Origin: Cladopsammia gracilis
Lineage: Eukaryota; Cnidaria; Anthozoa; Scleractinia; Dendrophylliidae
DNA length: 64,000 nt
Assembly: GCA_022457155.1 (NCBI GenBank)
Contig: JAJGOT010000090.1
Coordinates: 248,001 to 312,000 of the forward strand
Reading direction: 5' to 3'
A program made the translations under genes and the position numbers. The notes beneath the pieces are model-generated. The model saw only the letters and a program-made list of their open reading frames with translations, searched no databases and was not told the origin of the DNA. Shown in pieces: positions 62,641 to 64,000 of the stretch; within the stretch, counting starts at the first letter, position 1; each line of letters opens with the position of its first letter.

Positions 62641-64000
62641 CTTGAATCCCGGCTTGAATCCCAGCTTGTCGTGACGAGGATGATTTCAACATAAGGCCGC
62701 ACCAGACAAATCTTGGTCTTGATTTGAAATTATTACAACTGAACCGCCTACTCCCAGCGTTGCTTTTAATAAGTATAGAGCAAGGCTGATACTACGTAGA
62801 ACATTTAATGCGACAACGACATGATAGAGCCCAAACTGAAAGCCAAAATGCAACCGTGTACTGTTAGTTACAGATCCTTTACTGTGCCCGAAGTTGACGG
62901 AAACTTCCGCAGAATTCAATCGATATCACGTGACACAGCAAGATAAATCAGTTGTGTGCTAGAATAGGTAAAAGTGTAAAGTTTCATAAAGATTGCTCGT
63001 ACACTGAGGGAGATATCAACTCTTAAAACTTAGTACTCTGGCCTAATTTTTACAAAGAAATGTATGGGAAAAACACGAAAACAAGGCTGAACGGGCAATC
63101 TATTTATACAATTATTTTATATATTGATATATCTGTATTTTATTCATTTACTTATTTTTATTCATTTATTTTTTTTTTATTTTTTTTTTTTTTTACGGTT
63201 GGTGTGATAACCTAACGGTTTTTACCGACCTAATACATGTAAATGTAAATGTAAATGTAAATGTCCACCATACATTTCTTTGTAAAAATGCTCAGTTTCA
63301 AATTTCATATCTTCGTCAGTTTGCTAGCAATCTTTACAAAACTTTGTAATTTTACTAATATCGATATGCTGAATTTGATGCTGGGCTCTTTTCCCCAATA
63401 AACTAAATATATTTTTGTGCCATGCTAGCGTGATATTGGTCTATGCGATGCATGCTTTAAATACACGTATCTCTAGCCAAGAACTCCGGGGTTTCCCAGT
63501 CCTTTACTCAAAATAAACAGTATCGTCGATTTTAAGTGATTTTACACTATATAATGAGTAAGCTGTCATTTACTCATTGTGGATGCAATTCGCTTGAGTG
63601 GTTTTATTCTGTATTTTGAGTTCAATTTACTCTTTACTCAAAAACGAGTAACTGTCCTCGCACTGTTGAGTCACTATTGGTTGTCATTGTGGAACAATGT
63701 TTTACTCAATATTTTGGGTGGTTTCAACTCCACTCATTTTTGCACTGAACCAAACGTACATCTTGAACTTTAGAATACTTAGAGATTATTGAAATCTTTT
63801 AGACATACTGGCTCTAAAATCAGTTCCATAAAACGCAAAGCTGAAACAGTGGAATTGTAAATAGTTCAGCTAAGTGTTTCACATGCGTTGCTGGCTATTT
63901 TTCGCCTTCTTGATCATGATACCTAACAATTACGCGATACCTAATAATTACGCTTAAGTGACCGAAAGTGATTTTGCTTTAAGGATGAAGTGACTGAATA

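Larger units (their letters stand above)
61027..64000 (-). other. 5' flank of the minus-strand TRPA gene
   Basis: Upstream region expected to hold the promoter and any 5' untranslated exon; no core promoter motif is convincing. It contains MITE copies at 61886-62251 and 62327-62440, a dispersed repeat at 62500-62640, a T-run near 63170-63195 and five ATGTAA units at about 63235-63263. Confidence 0.45.

Overview
The window looks like nuclear DNA of an animal, most likely an anthozoan cnidarian (stony coral or sea anemone). Genes are AT-rich and broken into many short exons with GT-AG introns. The gene family is TRPA-type cation channels. Introns and flanks are packed with foldback MITEs, tandem repeats, a tRNA-headed SINE and a tyrosine-recombinase retroelement. 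The species assignment is inference from repeat style and gene architecture; no species marker was seen.

The main gene is a complete TRPA1-like channel on the minus strand, from an ATG at 61026 to a TGA codon at 21321-21319. I reconstruct 29 coding exons that join in frame, about 1070 residues. The order is a short N-terminal tail, about 16 ankyrin repeats (60847 down to 46179), a pre-S1 linker, six membrane segments with the pore (41063 down to 26385), and a C-terminal GLAVGDI-type helix and coiled coil ending at 21319. Only the S2 exon and the tiny exon after it (40.5-40.8 kb) have uncertain boundaries.

A second TRPA1-like gene lies on the plus strand at the left end (527-11369). Only its last eight exons (S3 to the C-terminus) are inside the window; its ankyrin half would lie to the left. 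The two genes point tail to tail and share exon boundaries, an intronic repeat in the same intron, and 3' flanking sequence (about 11.38-12.93 kb against 17.98-17.10 kb, inverted). The locus is therefore an inverted gene duplication with a spacer of about 4.2 kb. The plus copy has no stop codon within its exons, but a one-base deletion in the last exon gives it a different C-terminus.

In the first complete intron of the plus copy sits a 4.8-kb DIRS/Ngaro-type retroelement on the minus strand (about 1088-5925): a Gag-like ORF with a SAP domain and CCCH zinc finger, reverse transcriptase, RNase H and tyrosine recombinase, now interrupted by several frameshifts. The 12.1-kb S2/S3 intron of the minus gene holds two nearly identical 5.1-kb tandem units (29515-39725).

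Other repeats include two families flanked by TTAA (one with a pre-insertion empty site visible in the other duplication arm), a minisatellite-bearing MITE in at least five places, three copies of a CCGCGGTCAAACG-ended MITE, a 1.2-kb CAGT-type microsatellite and two higher-order tandem arrays (121 bp x3 and about 127 bp x8). No bacterial-type genes, CRISPR arrays or operons are present.
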